Shown here: in pieces, positions 1 to 5,590 of the stretch
Numbering within the stretch: the stretch's first letter is position 1
Layout: every line of letters begins with the position of its first letter
Assembly: GCA_934086255.1 (NCBI GenBank)
Contig: CAKOIB010000043.1
Span: 1 to 10,141 of the forward strand
Source: an uncultured Bacilli bacterium
GTDB taxonomy: Bacteria > Bacillota_I > Bacilli_A > RF39 > UBA660
Direction of reading: 5' to 3'
DNA: 10,141 nucleotides
Position numbers and translations under genes: made by a program
Notes under the pieces: generated by a model
The model's input: only the letters and a program-made list of their open reading frames with translations
The model's database searches: none
Told to the model about the DNA's origin: nothing

Positions 1-9
1 ATCTAACGG

Positions 10-157
10 TGGAGCCCTATTTTTCTGTCTAAAAATCTAGAAAAAGTTAATTTTTTATATAGTTATGGTTTACTTATTTTTCTTATTGATAAATATGTTG
101 TGCTTATTTTGTTTTTTTATTAGAAATAGAGACTTTTTGTTAGAAATTTGATACAAT
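10..157 (+). repeat. Left copy of long direct repeat flanking the abi gene
   Basis: This stretch is nearly identical to 1274-1463. Both copies start TGGAGCCCTATTTTTCTGTC and both end at the same TACAAT box. The copies differ by a few substitutions, one single-base indel in an A-run near the start, and a 43-base block present only in the right copy. The left copy lies directly upstream of the abi gene and the right copy directly upstream of smc. The first bases form the 3' arm of the terminator found intact at 1258-1290, so the matching 5' arm should lie left of the window. No gene is seen in 1-188. Confidence 0.93.
129..157 (+). promoter_or_regulatory. Extended -10 promoter for the abi gene, within the left repeat
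   Basis: The -10 box is TACAAT at 152-157, preceded by TGA (149-151), which makes an extended -10 element. A weak -35 box, GAGACT (129-134), sits 17 bases upstream. The same boxes and spacer occur in the right repeat before smc (1435-1463), so the two genes appear to use one duplicated promoter. The abi start codon is 32 bases downstream and is served by an SD-like AGAAGGTGA at 174-182. Confidence 0.6.
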
Positions 158-188
158 ATTGTTATTTAACAAAAGAAGGTGAAACGCT

Positions 189-1190
189 ATGAATGAAGAA
201 AATAATAATGTAAAATTAAGACCAATGATGAAAATACCAGAAATGGTACCATATTTGAAGACTAAAAATATTAAATTTGAATTAATTTCAGAGGATAAAG
301 CCGCGAAATATTTGCGTGATAATAACAATTATTATAATGTTACTTCATATAAAAATAATTTTGAAAAATATATGATTGATGGTGTATTTGTTAATAAATA
401 TATTGATTTAGATTTTGCATATTTAAAAGATATGGCGATTATTGATCACAGAGTTAGATTATTATTGTTTAAAATGATAATTGATGTTGAACATTATTTA
501 AAAATTAAAATATTAAATAAAATAGAAGAAATTGAAGATGAGAATGGATATAGAATAGTTAATTTATATTTAGAAAAAGATTTTAATGATGAAAAGTTTC
601 CTAAAAGAGTTCATAATAGTATTTTTAAAAAAGTGGGTAATGAATATTATCAAAAAATATTTTCTAAATACGATGTCGATAAAGATAAAAAGTTAGAAAA
701 TATACCAGTATGGGAATTTCTTGAAATTATTACATTTGGTGAATTAGTTAATTTCTATGATTTTTATACTAAGGAATATAATTTAGTGGATGAGAATAGA
801 GATGTATATATATTAAGAGATATTGTGAAATTAAGAAATGCTGTTGCTCATAATACGTGTGTATTGTGTGAATTAAGTAAGAAAGATAATGTTTATCCAG
901 CGTCATATAAAATTGTACAATATTTAAAGGATTGCAATATAGGAAAAGTAACAAGAAATAATAAACTTAGTAATTCAAGAATAAGACAAATTACATATAC
1001 ACTTTATATGTTTAATAAAATAGTAACAAGTGATGGTATAAAAGAAAATGTAAATAAAGAAATAAATAAATTATTTTTTGATAGAATAATTTTGCATAAA
1101 GAATATTATAATAATAATGAACTATTAAAATCAATATATTCATATTTTAAAAATATAATTGAAAAGAATTATGTGATTGTTGATAAATAG
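189..1190 (+). CDS. Abi_2/AbiF-like abortive infection HEPN protein (putative RNase toxin)
   Basis: This 333-aa protein has the hallmarks of the Abi_2 (AbiD/AbiF-like) family. It has a helical N-terminal half with PYLKTKNIKFE near residues 21-31. A P-V-W-E-x-L-E-I-I-T-F-G-E-L block lies at residues 173-186, followed by the HEPN nuclease motif R-N-A-V-A-H at residues 216-221 (R-x4-H, R216 and H221). HEPN proteins with this motif are usually metal-independent RNases, and Abi_2 members are linked to phage-triggered growth arrest. The ATG at 189 is supported by AGAAGGTGA at 174-182. The gene is rich in AAA and AGA codons and ends in TAG, whereas smc downstream favours AAG, which suggests separate ancestry. 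No terminator separates it from the ncRNA promoter two bases after its stop. No transmembrane segment is seen, so it should be cytoplasmic. The family call is firm; RNase activity and toxicity are inferred. Confidence 0.87.
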   Translation: MNEENNNVKLRPMMKIPEMVPYLKTKNIKFELISEDKAAKYLRDNNNYYNVTSYKNNFEKYMIDGVFVNKYIDLDFAYLKDMAIIDHRVRLLLFKMIIDVEHYLKIKILNKIEEIEDENGYRIVNLYLEKDFNDEKFPKRVHNSIFKKVGNEYYQKIFSKYDVDKDKKLENIPVWEFLEIITFGELVNFYDFYTKEYNLVDENRDVYILRDIVKLRNAVAHNTCVLCELSKKDNVYPASYKIVQYLKDCNIGKVTRNNKLSNSRIRQITYTLYMFNKIVTSDGIKENVNKEINKLFFDRIILHKEYYNNNELLKSIYSYFKNIIEKNYVIVDK

Positions 1191-1191
1191 T

Positions 1192-1220
1192 TTGACATAA
1201 AGATATATTTGTGATATATT
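1192..1220 (+). promoter_or_regulatory. Strong sigma-A-type promoter for the ncRNA
   Basis: A perfect -35 box, TTGACA (1192-1197), a 17-base spacer and TATATT (1215-1220) form one of the strongest promoters in the window. TGA at 1212-1214 makes it an extended -10. It begins two bases after the abi stop codon and points to a start near 1226-1227. No ORF with an SD follows, which implies an untranslated RNA product. Confidence 0.82.
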
Positions 1221-1225
1221 ATTTA

Positions 1226-1290
1226 TGCAAGAAAAAAACGTTAAATCGTTTTTGCATGGGCACTGTCTTATGATGGAGCCCTATTTTTCT
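1226..1290 (+). ncRNA. Putative structured small RNA paired with the AbiF-like gene
   Basis: From the predicted start near 1226, the transcript of about 60-65 nt would fold into two hairpins. In hairpin 1, AAAAACG (1234-1240) pairs with CGTTTTT (1247-1253) around the loop TTAAAT; ATGC/GCAT (1225-1228 with 1254-1257) extends it past a five-base AAGAA bulge. Hairpin 2 is the terminator at 1258-1281. It has its own strong promoter and could also be cut from the 3' end of the abi mRNA. Structured RNAs next to abiF genes are known (an abiF RNA motif has been described), and AbiF-type HEPN proteins have been reported as toxins controlled by a neighbouring ncRNA. I recall this without being able to align the sequence, so assignment to that motif is inference. 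An antitoxin role is the favoured hypothesis. Confidence 0.62.
1258..1290 (+). terminator. Intrinsic terminator of the ncRNA
   Basis: GGGCACTGTC (1258-1267) pairs with GATGGAGCCC (1272-1281) around a TTAT loop. The stem has one A-A mismatch and two G-T wobbles, and is followed by TATTTTTCT. The 3' arm and T-tract are the first bases of the right direct repeat, so the repeat boundary falls inside the terminator loop or arm. The same 3' arm recurs at 10-17. Confidence 0.8.
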
Positions 1291-1463
1291 GTCTAAAATT
1301 TAGAAAAAGTTAATTTTTTATCTAGTTATAGTTTACTTATTTTTCTTATTGATAAATGTGTTGTGCTTATTTTGTCTTTTTGATTGGGATATAATGCTCT
1401 AACACTTTTTTATTTTGTTTTTTTATTAGAAATAGAGACTTTTTGTTAGAAATTTGATACAAT
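1274..1463 (+). repeat. Right copy of long direct repeat, upstream of smc
   Basis: This is the partner of 10-157, in the same orientation. It contains an extra 43-base block between two TTATTTTGT repeats (1367-1375 and 1410-1418); the left copy has a single TTATTTTGT (104-112). That is the pattern expected if slippage or recombination deleted the block from the left copy. The block includes a consensus TATAAT at 1390-1395 without a good -35. Together with the ncRNA this accounts for the 304 bases between the abi gene and smc. Confidence 0.93.
1435..1463 (+). promoter_or_regulatory. Extended -10 promoter for smc, within the right repeat
   Basis: GAGACT (1435-1440), a 17-base spacer ending in TGA (1455-1457) and TACAAT (1458-1463) repeat the abi promoter base for base. 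The smc start follows 31 bases later, with SD-like TGAGGTG at 1481-1487. An additional TATAAT at 1390-1395 could provide a second start. Confidence 0.6.
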
Positions 1464-1494
1464 TATATAAGAAAAGTAATTGAGGTGTTAATAT

Positions 1495-4431
1495 ATGTAT
1501 TTAAAGGAAATTAAAATATCTGGATTTAAATCATTTGCAGATAAGATTAATCTTAGCTTAGATGATAATATCACATGTGTAGTAGGTCCAAATGGAAGTG
1601 GTAAGAGTAATATTGTTGATGCTGTTCGTTGGGTTTTAGGAGAACAATCTATTAAATCTTTACGTGGTAATAATAATATGACTGATGTTATATTTTCTGG
1701 TAGTAAATCTAGAAATCCTTTAAATCTTGCTTCAGTTAGTTTAATTTTTGATAATAGTGATTCTTATATAAAAGTACCTTATTCTGAAATATCTGTTACT
1801 CGTAAGGTTTATCGAAGTGGTGAGAATGAGTATTATATAAATAATGATAAGTGTCGTTTAAAGGATATAAATGATTTGTTTCTTGACAGTGGTATGGGTA
1901 AGTATGCTTTTAATATTATTTCTCAAGGAGAGGTTGGTAAGATACTTAGTGATTCTTCACTTGATAGACGTTCTATTATTGAGGAAGCAGCTGGTGTTTT
2001 AAAGTATAAAAAAAGAAAAGAAGAGGCTCTTAGAAAGCTTGATAAGACTAATGATAATTTAACTAGAGTAAAGGATATTATATCTGAGCTTGATACTCAG
2101 TTAGAGCCTTTGAAAGTTCAAAGTGAAGAAGCGAAGAAGTTTTTGGAAATTAAAAAGAGTTTAGAGGATATTGAGATTGCTCTTATTGCTAATGATTTAG
2201 AAGAGCTTAATGGTTCTTATAATGATACTTTGCTTAGTATAGAAAAGCTTCAAAATGAAATTGTTGCTAAAAATACTGATTTATCTAAAGGGGATATTGA
2301 TATTTCTAAGAGTAAAGAGTTACTTGAGGAGTATAATAGTGAGTTAGTTAGTTTAAATAATAAGTTATTTTCTTTAGTAAAGGAAGAGGAAAGACTTAAT
2401 GGTGAAAAGAATATTATTCGTGAACGTAGTAAGTATGATAGTGATGATTCTAAGGTTCATAATAATATTGCTAATTTAAAGGAAGAGGAATTAATTATTA
2501 ATAATAAACTTATATCTTTAAAGACTGATATAGGTATTTTGGATAATAAACTTTCTAGTTTAGATGATGAGATTAAGTTAGTGTCTTCTGAAATAAAGGA
2601 TATTAGTATTAAAAGGAATGAGTTAGAGAGTGATGTTTATTCTAAGAATAAAAGAGTTAATGATATAGAGTATAAGATAAAGTATTTAAATGATTATATA
2701 GAACAAGGTGGAAGTATTTCCTCGAATGCTAAGAGGGTTTTATCTAATCCTAAGTTAAAGGGTGTACATAATGTTATTTCTAATCTTATTAGTATTGATG
2801 ATAAGTATGCTTTGTCTTTAGAAGTATCTCTTAGTGGTGCTAAGGATTATGTAGTTGTAGATAGTCCTAAGGTTGCTAAGGATTGTATTAGTTATCTTAA
2901 GGAGAATAATTTAGGAAGGGTTACTTTTTATCCTATTGATGTTATAAAACCTAGGTATGTTGATGATGATACTAAGAGTGTTCTTAATAGTATGGATGGT
3001 TTTATTGGTGTTCTTGCAGATTTTGTTTCTTATTCTTCTTTGTATAAGAATATTGTTTATAATCAACTTGGTAATGTAATACTTGTTGATACTATTGATA
3101 ATGCTAATGTAATTAGTAAGAAAATTAATAATAGATATAAGATTGTTACTATTGATGGTGAGGTTATTAATGTTGGTGGTTCTATTACTGGTGGTAGGCT
3201 TAATCGTAAGTCTGTTATTTCTGAAAAGTATGAATTACAGAGTTTAAAGATTGAGAAAGATAGAATTATTAAGGATACTCTTGAAATTAATTCTTTGATA
3301 AAGGATCTTTTAGATAAAGAAAAGAGTAAGCAAGTTGCAATTATTGAAAAAGAAAAGAATAAGATTATTTTAAAGGAAGAAAAGGATAGTAAGATTAGTT
3401 CTTTTTCAGATTATAAGAAGAAGTATGAAAGTATTAGTTTTGAACTTAGTAACTTAGAAGATTTGTCTAATAATAGTCTTCATGAGGAAGAGGAAAGGAT
3501 TATAAATAAGTATTATGAGGTTTTAAAGGATAAGGAAGAGACTTTGAAGCTTATTGATTTGTCTAATAGTAAGATTGATTCTTTGAAGAGTGAGATTTTT
3601 GAAAAAGAGGCTTCTTATAAGTTGTTTAATCAAAGTATTAGAACTTTGGAGAATGATCTTAAGGATTTAGAGATTAAGAATTCTAAGATTAGTGTTAAGA
3701 TGGATAATATGCTTAATATTCTTAGTGATAGTTATTCTATTACTTTTGAGAAGGCTAAGGCTAATTATATATTAGAGATTGATCCTGATGTTGCAAGGAA
3801 GCAAGTTAATAGTCTTAAGAGTTCTTTAAAAGGAATAGGTAATGTTAATATTGGTTCTATTGAGGAGTATGAAAGGCTTTCTTTAAGATATGAGTTTTTA
3901 AATAAGCAGACTGTTGATTTAGAGGGTGCTATCTCTACACTTCTTAAGATTATTGATGAGCTTGATTATGTTATGAAAGATGAGTTTATGAAGACTTTTA
4001 AACAGGTACAAATTGAGTTTAATAATGTATTTAAGGAACTTTTTGGTGGAGGAGAGGCAAGACTTGTGCTTACTGATAAGAGTAATGTGTTAGAGACTGG
4101 TATTGATATAGTGGTTACTCCTCCGGGTAAGAAGCTTTCTACTATTTCACTTCTTTCTGGTGGTGAAAAGACTCTTACTGCGATTAGTTTACTTTTTGCT
4201 ATTTTGAATATTAAGAGTATACCATTTTGTATATTTGATGAGATTGAGGCTGCTTTGGATGAAGCTAATGTTTCTAGAATTGGTGAGTATTTTAAGAAAT
4301 ATATTGGTAAGACTCAGTTAATTATTATTACTCATAAGAAAAAGACTATGGAGTATGCTAATACGCTTTATGGTATTACTATGCAAGAGTCTGGTGTTTC
4401 AAAACTTGTTAGTGTTAAGTTAGTTGATTAA
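1495..4431 (+). CDS. smc: Chromosome segregation/condensin ATPase SMC (short-armed)
   Basis: SMC forms a homodimer that, with ScpA and ScpB, extrudes DNA loops and organises newly replicated chromosomes. The N-terminal head has the Walker A motif GPNGSGKS (residues 31-38), the R-loop arginine (R57) and the Q-loop ISQGE (Q144). A first coiled coil spans about 165-405, a hinge about 411-575 with the GGSITGG motif (561-567), and a second coil about 575-785. The C-terminal head has the signature LSGGEK (887-892), Walker B FCIFDE (D915, E916) and the H-loop THKKK (H947). At 978 aa it is about 200 residues shorter than typical bacterial SMC (about 1,150-1,200). The loss is in both coils, with all catalytic motifs intact, so it should be active. 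ATG at 1495 is chosen for the family-typical MYLKEIKISGFKSF start and SD TGAGGTG. The usual neighbours ftsY and rnc are not present in the window. Confidence 0.98.
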   Translation: MYLKEIKISGFKSFADKINLSLDDNITCVVGPNGSGKSNIVDAVRWVLGEQSIKSLRGNNNMTDVIFSGSKSRNPLNLASVSLIFDNSDSYIKVPYSEISVTRKVYRSGENEYYINNDKCRLKDINDLFLDSGMGKYAFNIISQGEVGKILSDSSLDRRSIIEEAAGVLKYKKRKEEALRKLDKTNDNLTRVKDIISELDTQLEPLKVQSEEAKKFLEIKKSLEDIEIALIANDLEELNGSYNDTLLSIEKLQNEIVAKNTDLSKGDIDISKSKELLEEYNSELVSLNNKLFSLVKEEERLNGEKNIIRERSKYDSDDSKVHNNIANLKEEELIINNKLISLKTDIGILDNKLSSLDDEIKLVSSEIKDISIKRNELESDVYSKNKRVNDIEYKIKYLNDYIEQGGSISSNAKRVLSNPKLKGVHNVISNLISIDDKYALSLEVSLSGAKDYVVVDSPKVAKDCISYLKENNLGRVTFYPIDVIKPRYVDDDTKSVLNSMDGFIGVLADFVSYSSLYKNIVYNQLGNVILVDTIDNANVISKKINNRYKIVTIDGEVINVGGSITGGRLNRKSVISEKYELQSLKIEKDRIIKDTLEINSLIKDLLDKEKSKQVAIIEKEKNKIILKEEKDSKISSFSDYKKKYESISFELSNLEDLSNNSLHEEEERIINKYYEVLKDKEETLKLIDLSNSKIDSLKSEIFEKEASYKLFNQSIRTLENDLKDLEIKNSKISVKMDNMLNILSDSYSITFEKAKANYILEIDPDVARKQVNSLKSSLKGIGNVNIGSIEEYERLSLRYEFLNKQTVDLEGAISTLLKIIDELDYVMKDEFMKTFKQVQIEFNNVFKELFGGGEARLVLTDKSNVLETGIDIVVTPPGKKLSTISLLSGGEKTLTAISLLFAILNIKSIPFCIFDEIEAALDEANVSRIGEYFKKYIGKTQLIIITHKKKTMEYANTLYGITMQESGVSKLVSVKLVD

Positions 4432-4448
4432 GGACTTAGGTTCTTTTT
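4430..4448 (+). terminator. smc terminator overlapping the stop codon
   Basis: AAGGAC (4430-4435) pairs with GTTCTT (4440-4445) around the loop TTAG, with one G-T wobble, and is followed by a T-rich tract. The stem starts within the TAA stop. The stem is short, so the call is moderate. Confidence 0.55.
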
Positions 4449-4460
4449 CTTTTGAAATTA

Positions 4461-4648
4461 TTTTTGATAATTTATTGACTTAGTTTGTTAATGTTTGTAT
4501 ACTTAAGATATAAAATAGAAAGGAGTTTTAATATATGGAAAAGAAAAATACGGGGTTAATTATTACGATAGTAGTTTTGGTTGTGTTGCTACTTGGACTT
4601 TTAGGATATGTTTGTTATGATAAGTTTTATTTAGATAAAAAAGGTGAT
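4461..4648 (+). repeat. Promoter-leader-anchor duplication, copy A
   Basis: This block covers an upstream TTTTTGATAATTTATTGAC stretch, the promoter, the 5' UTR, the SD and the first 38 codons. It recurs at 5402-5590 with scattered substitutions. Similarity stops abruptly after the codons for KKGD, and the rest of the two proteins does not match. Confidence 0.88.
4475..4503 (+). promoter_or_regulatory. Promoter of the first cassette gene
   Basis: TTGACT (4475-4480), a 17-base spacer (TAGTTTGTTAATGTTTG) and TATACT (4498-4503) are each 5/6 to consensus. The spacer is conserved in the two later copies (5416-5444, 6184-6212), which is more than promoter function requires. It may include a regulator site or simply reflect recent duplication. 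SD AAAGGAG lies at 4519-4525. Confidence 0.8.
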
Positions 4649-5311
4649 AAAACTAATAATGATTCTGTTCAGTTAGTTAAAGGAAATAGTTTTAAATTAG
4701 AAAGTATTGCTTGTGTTAATGAAAATAATACTTGTTCTAAAAGTTTAAAAGTTGCTTATAATAATAAAAATCATGATATAAAGTTAGTTAAGAAGTTAGT
4801 TGATAATACTAAGTATGTTATTGATTTATATGTTGATAATTCACTTGTTGATTCAATTGATGGTGGTGTGTTTTATGATTGGGGAGATGGCTCTAAACCA
4901 CAAGATTGGATTAATAATTTAGATGGTTATGTTTATGTTGTTGATTCAAAATATTTAGCGATAGTATATAGAAAGGAATATGCTTACCCAACTTGGTATT
5001 TAAGATATTATAATAATAATAAAAAATATGGAACTGATGATATCAGAGTAGCTGCACCGAAAAGAATTATTAGTGTTGGAGGTCAAGAACTAGTTGGCGG
5101 CAGTATTAATTCACTTGCTTTTGATGGAAAGACTGTTACTTATTGGAGAGAATATTGTGGTAAGGATAAAAAGCCTATTGATGAGTTTTCAATTATGGCA
5201 GCTAAACATTTTGTTACTTTTGATGGCTCTAAAGTTAATGATACTATTAATGCTGTAATTAATAATGCTGATGGTGGAGAAAGTTCTGAATGTGATAGTG
5301 TGAATGATTAA
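4535..5311 (+). CDS. Membrane-anchored extracytoplasmic protein of unknown function, cassette gene 1
   Basis: This 258-aa protein has a short basic N-terminus (MEKKNTG), one hydrophobic helix at about residues 7-27 and a long hydrophilic C-terminal part, so it should be an N-terminally anchored surface protein with the ectodomain outside. The ectodomain is not recognised. It is rich in Asn, Asp, Lys, Tyr and Val, predicts mainly as beta strands, and has four cysteines outside the membrane (CVNENNTC near 60-67, one near residue 209, one near 253). The first 38 residues are almost the same as in the gene at 5477, while the ectodomains are unrelated. ATG 4535 has SD AAAGGAG nine bases upstream. 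It has its own promoter and terminator, so it is a single-gene unit. No function can be assigned. Confidence 0.9.
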   Translation: MEKKNTGLIITIVVLVVLLLGLLGYVCYDKFYLDKKGDKTNNDSVQLVKGNSFKLESIACVNENNTCSKSLKVAYNNKNHDIKLVKKLVDNTKYVIDLYVDNSLVDSIDGGVFYDWGDGSKPQDWINNLDGYVYVVDSKYLAIVYRKEYAYPTWYLRYYNNNKKYGTDDIRVAAPKRIISVGGQELVGGSINSLAFDGKTVTYWREYCGKDKKPIDEFSIMAAKHFVTFDGSKVNDTINAVINNADGGESSECDSVND

Positions 5312-5327
5312 TTTCATTCTTTTTTTT
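5302..5327 (+). terminator. Cassette terminator, copy 1
   Basis: GAATGA (5302-5307) and TCATTC (5314-5319) form a 6-bp stem around TTAATT, followed by eight Ts. The TAA stop lies in the loop. The same 18-base element ends the next two genes. The stem is weak but the repetition and T-tract support the call. Confidence 0.7.
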
Positions 5328-5340
5328 GTAAAAAATGGTT

Positions 5341-5389
5341 GATATTCACCTCTTAATACTGTTTTATGGTATTTTGAGGTGAAAATATT
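5341..5389. repeat. Imperfect inverted repeat (hairpin) between cassette genes 1 and 2
   Basis: TTCACCTC (5345-5352) pairs with GAGGTGAA (5376-5383). Inside, AATAC (5355-5359) pairs with GTATT (5369-5373), past a TT/TT internal loop, leaving the loop TGTTTTATG. Outside, GATA/TATT may extend it past a two-base bulge. It is present only in this intergenic region. No T-tract follows directly, so it is not a standard terminator. It could be an mRNA or DNA structural element, or a remnant. Confidence 0.6.
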
Positions 5390-5401
5390 GAGTATTTTAT
5401 T

Positions 5402-5590
5402 TTTTTGATAATTTATTGACTTAGTTTGTTAATGTTTGTATACTTAGTTTATAGAATAAGAAAGGAGTTTTAAGATATGGAAAAGAAAAATACGGGGTTG
5501 ATTATTACTATAGTAGTTTTGGTTGTGTTGTTATTTGGGCTTTTAGGATATGTTTTTTATGATAAGTTTTATTTAGATAAGAAAGGTGAT
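5402..5590 (+). repeat. Promoter-leader-anchor duplication, copy B
   Basis: This is the partner of 4461-4648: same upstream AT-rich stretch, promoter, UTR, SD and anchor codons. The UTR from the -10 box to the SD is closer to the one before the gene at 6243 than to copy A, which hints at repeated exchange between neighbours. Confidence 0.88.
5416..5444 (+). promoter_or_regulatory. Promoter of the second cassette gene
   Basis: TTGACT (5416-5421), the same 17-base spacer as copy 1 and TATACT (5439-5444). The sequence around the -10 box is followed by TAGTTTATAGAATAAG before the SD AAAGGAG; the third cassette promoter shares that stretch exactly. Confidence 0.8.

Noticed and set aside
140..328. 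Minus-strand ORF over the repeat end and abi start
   Set aside because: Low-complexity shadow of an AT-rich region with no SD and no recognisable domain; the same holds for the minus-strand ORFs at 769-954, 6212-6394 and 6411-6596.
1225..1257. CRISPR repeat-like palindrome
   Set aside because: Only one copy exists, without spacers or a repeated unit, so there is no array in the window.
1225..1296. A 23-codon ORF (MQEKNVKS...) across the putative ncRNA
   Set aside because: Its ATG lies at or before the predicted transcript start and has no SD. The reading frame coincides with a stem and terminator. Leaderless translation cannot be excluded but the RNA reading is better supported.
10..1463. 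Insertion sequence or integrative element ends
   Set aside because: The flanking repeats are long, direct, non-terminal-inverted and promoter-bearing, and no transposase or recombinase gene lies between them.
5376..5431. GAGGTGA in the hairpin as an SD for a small gene
   Set aside because: The possible starts downstream run into stops within about ten codons, and the motif is explained as one arm of the inverted repeat.
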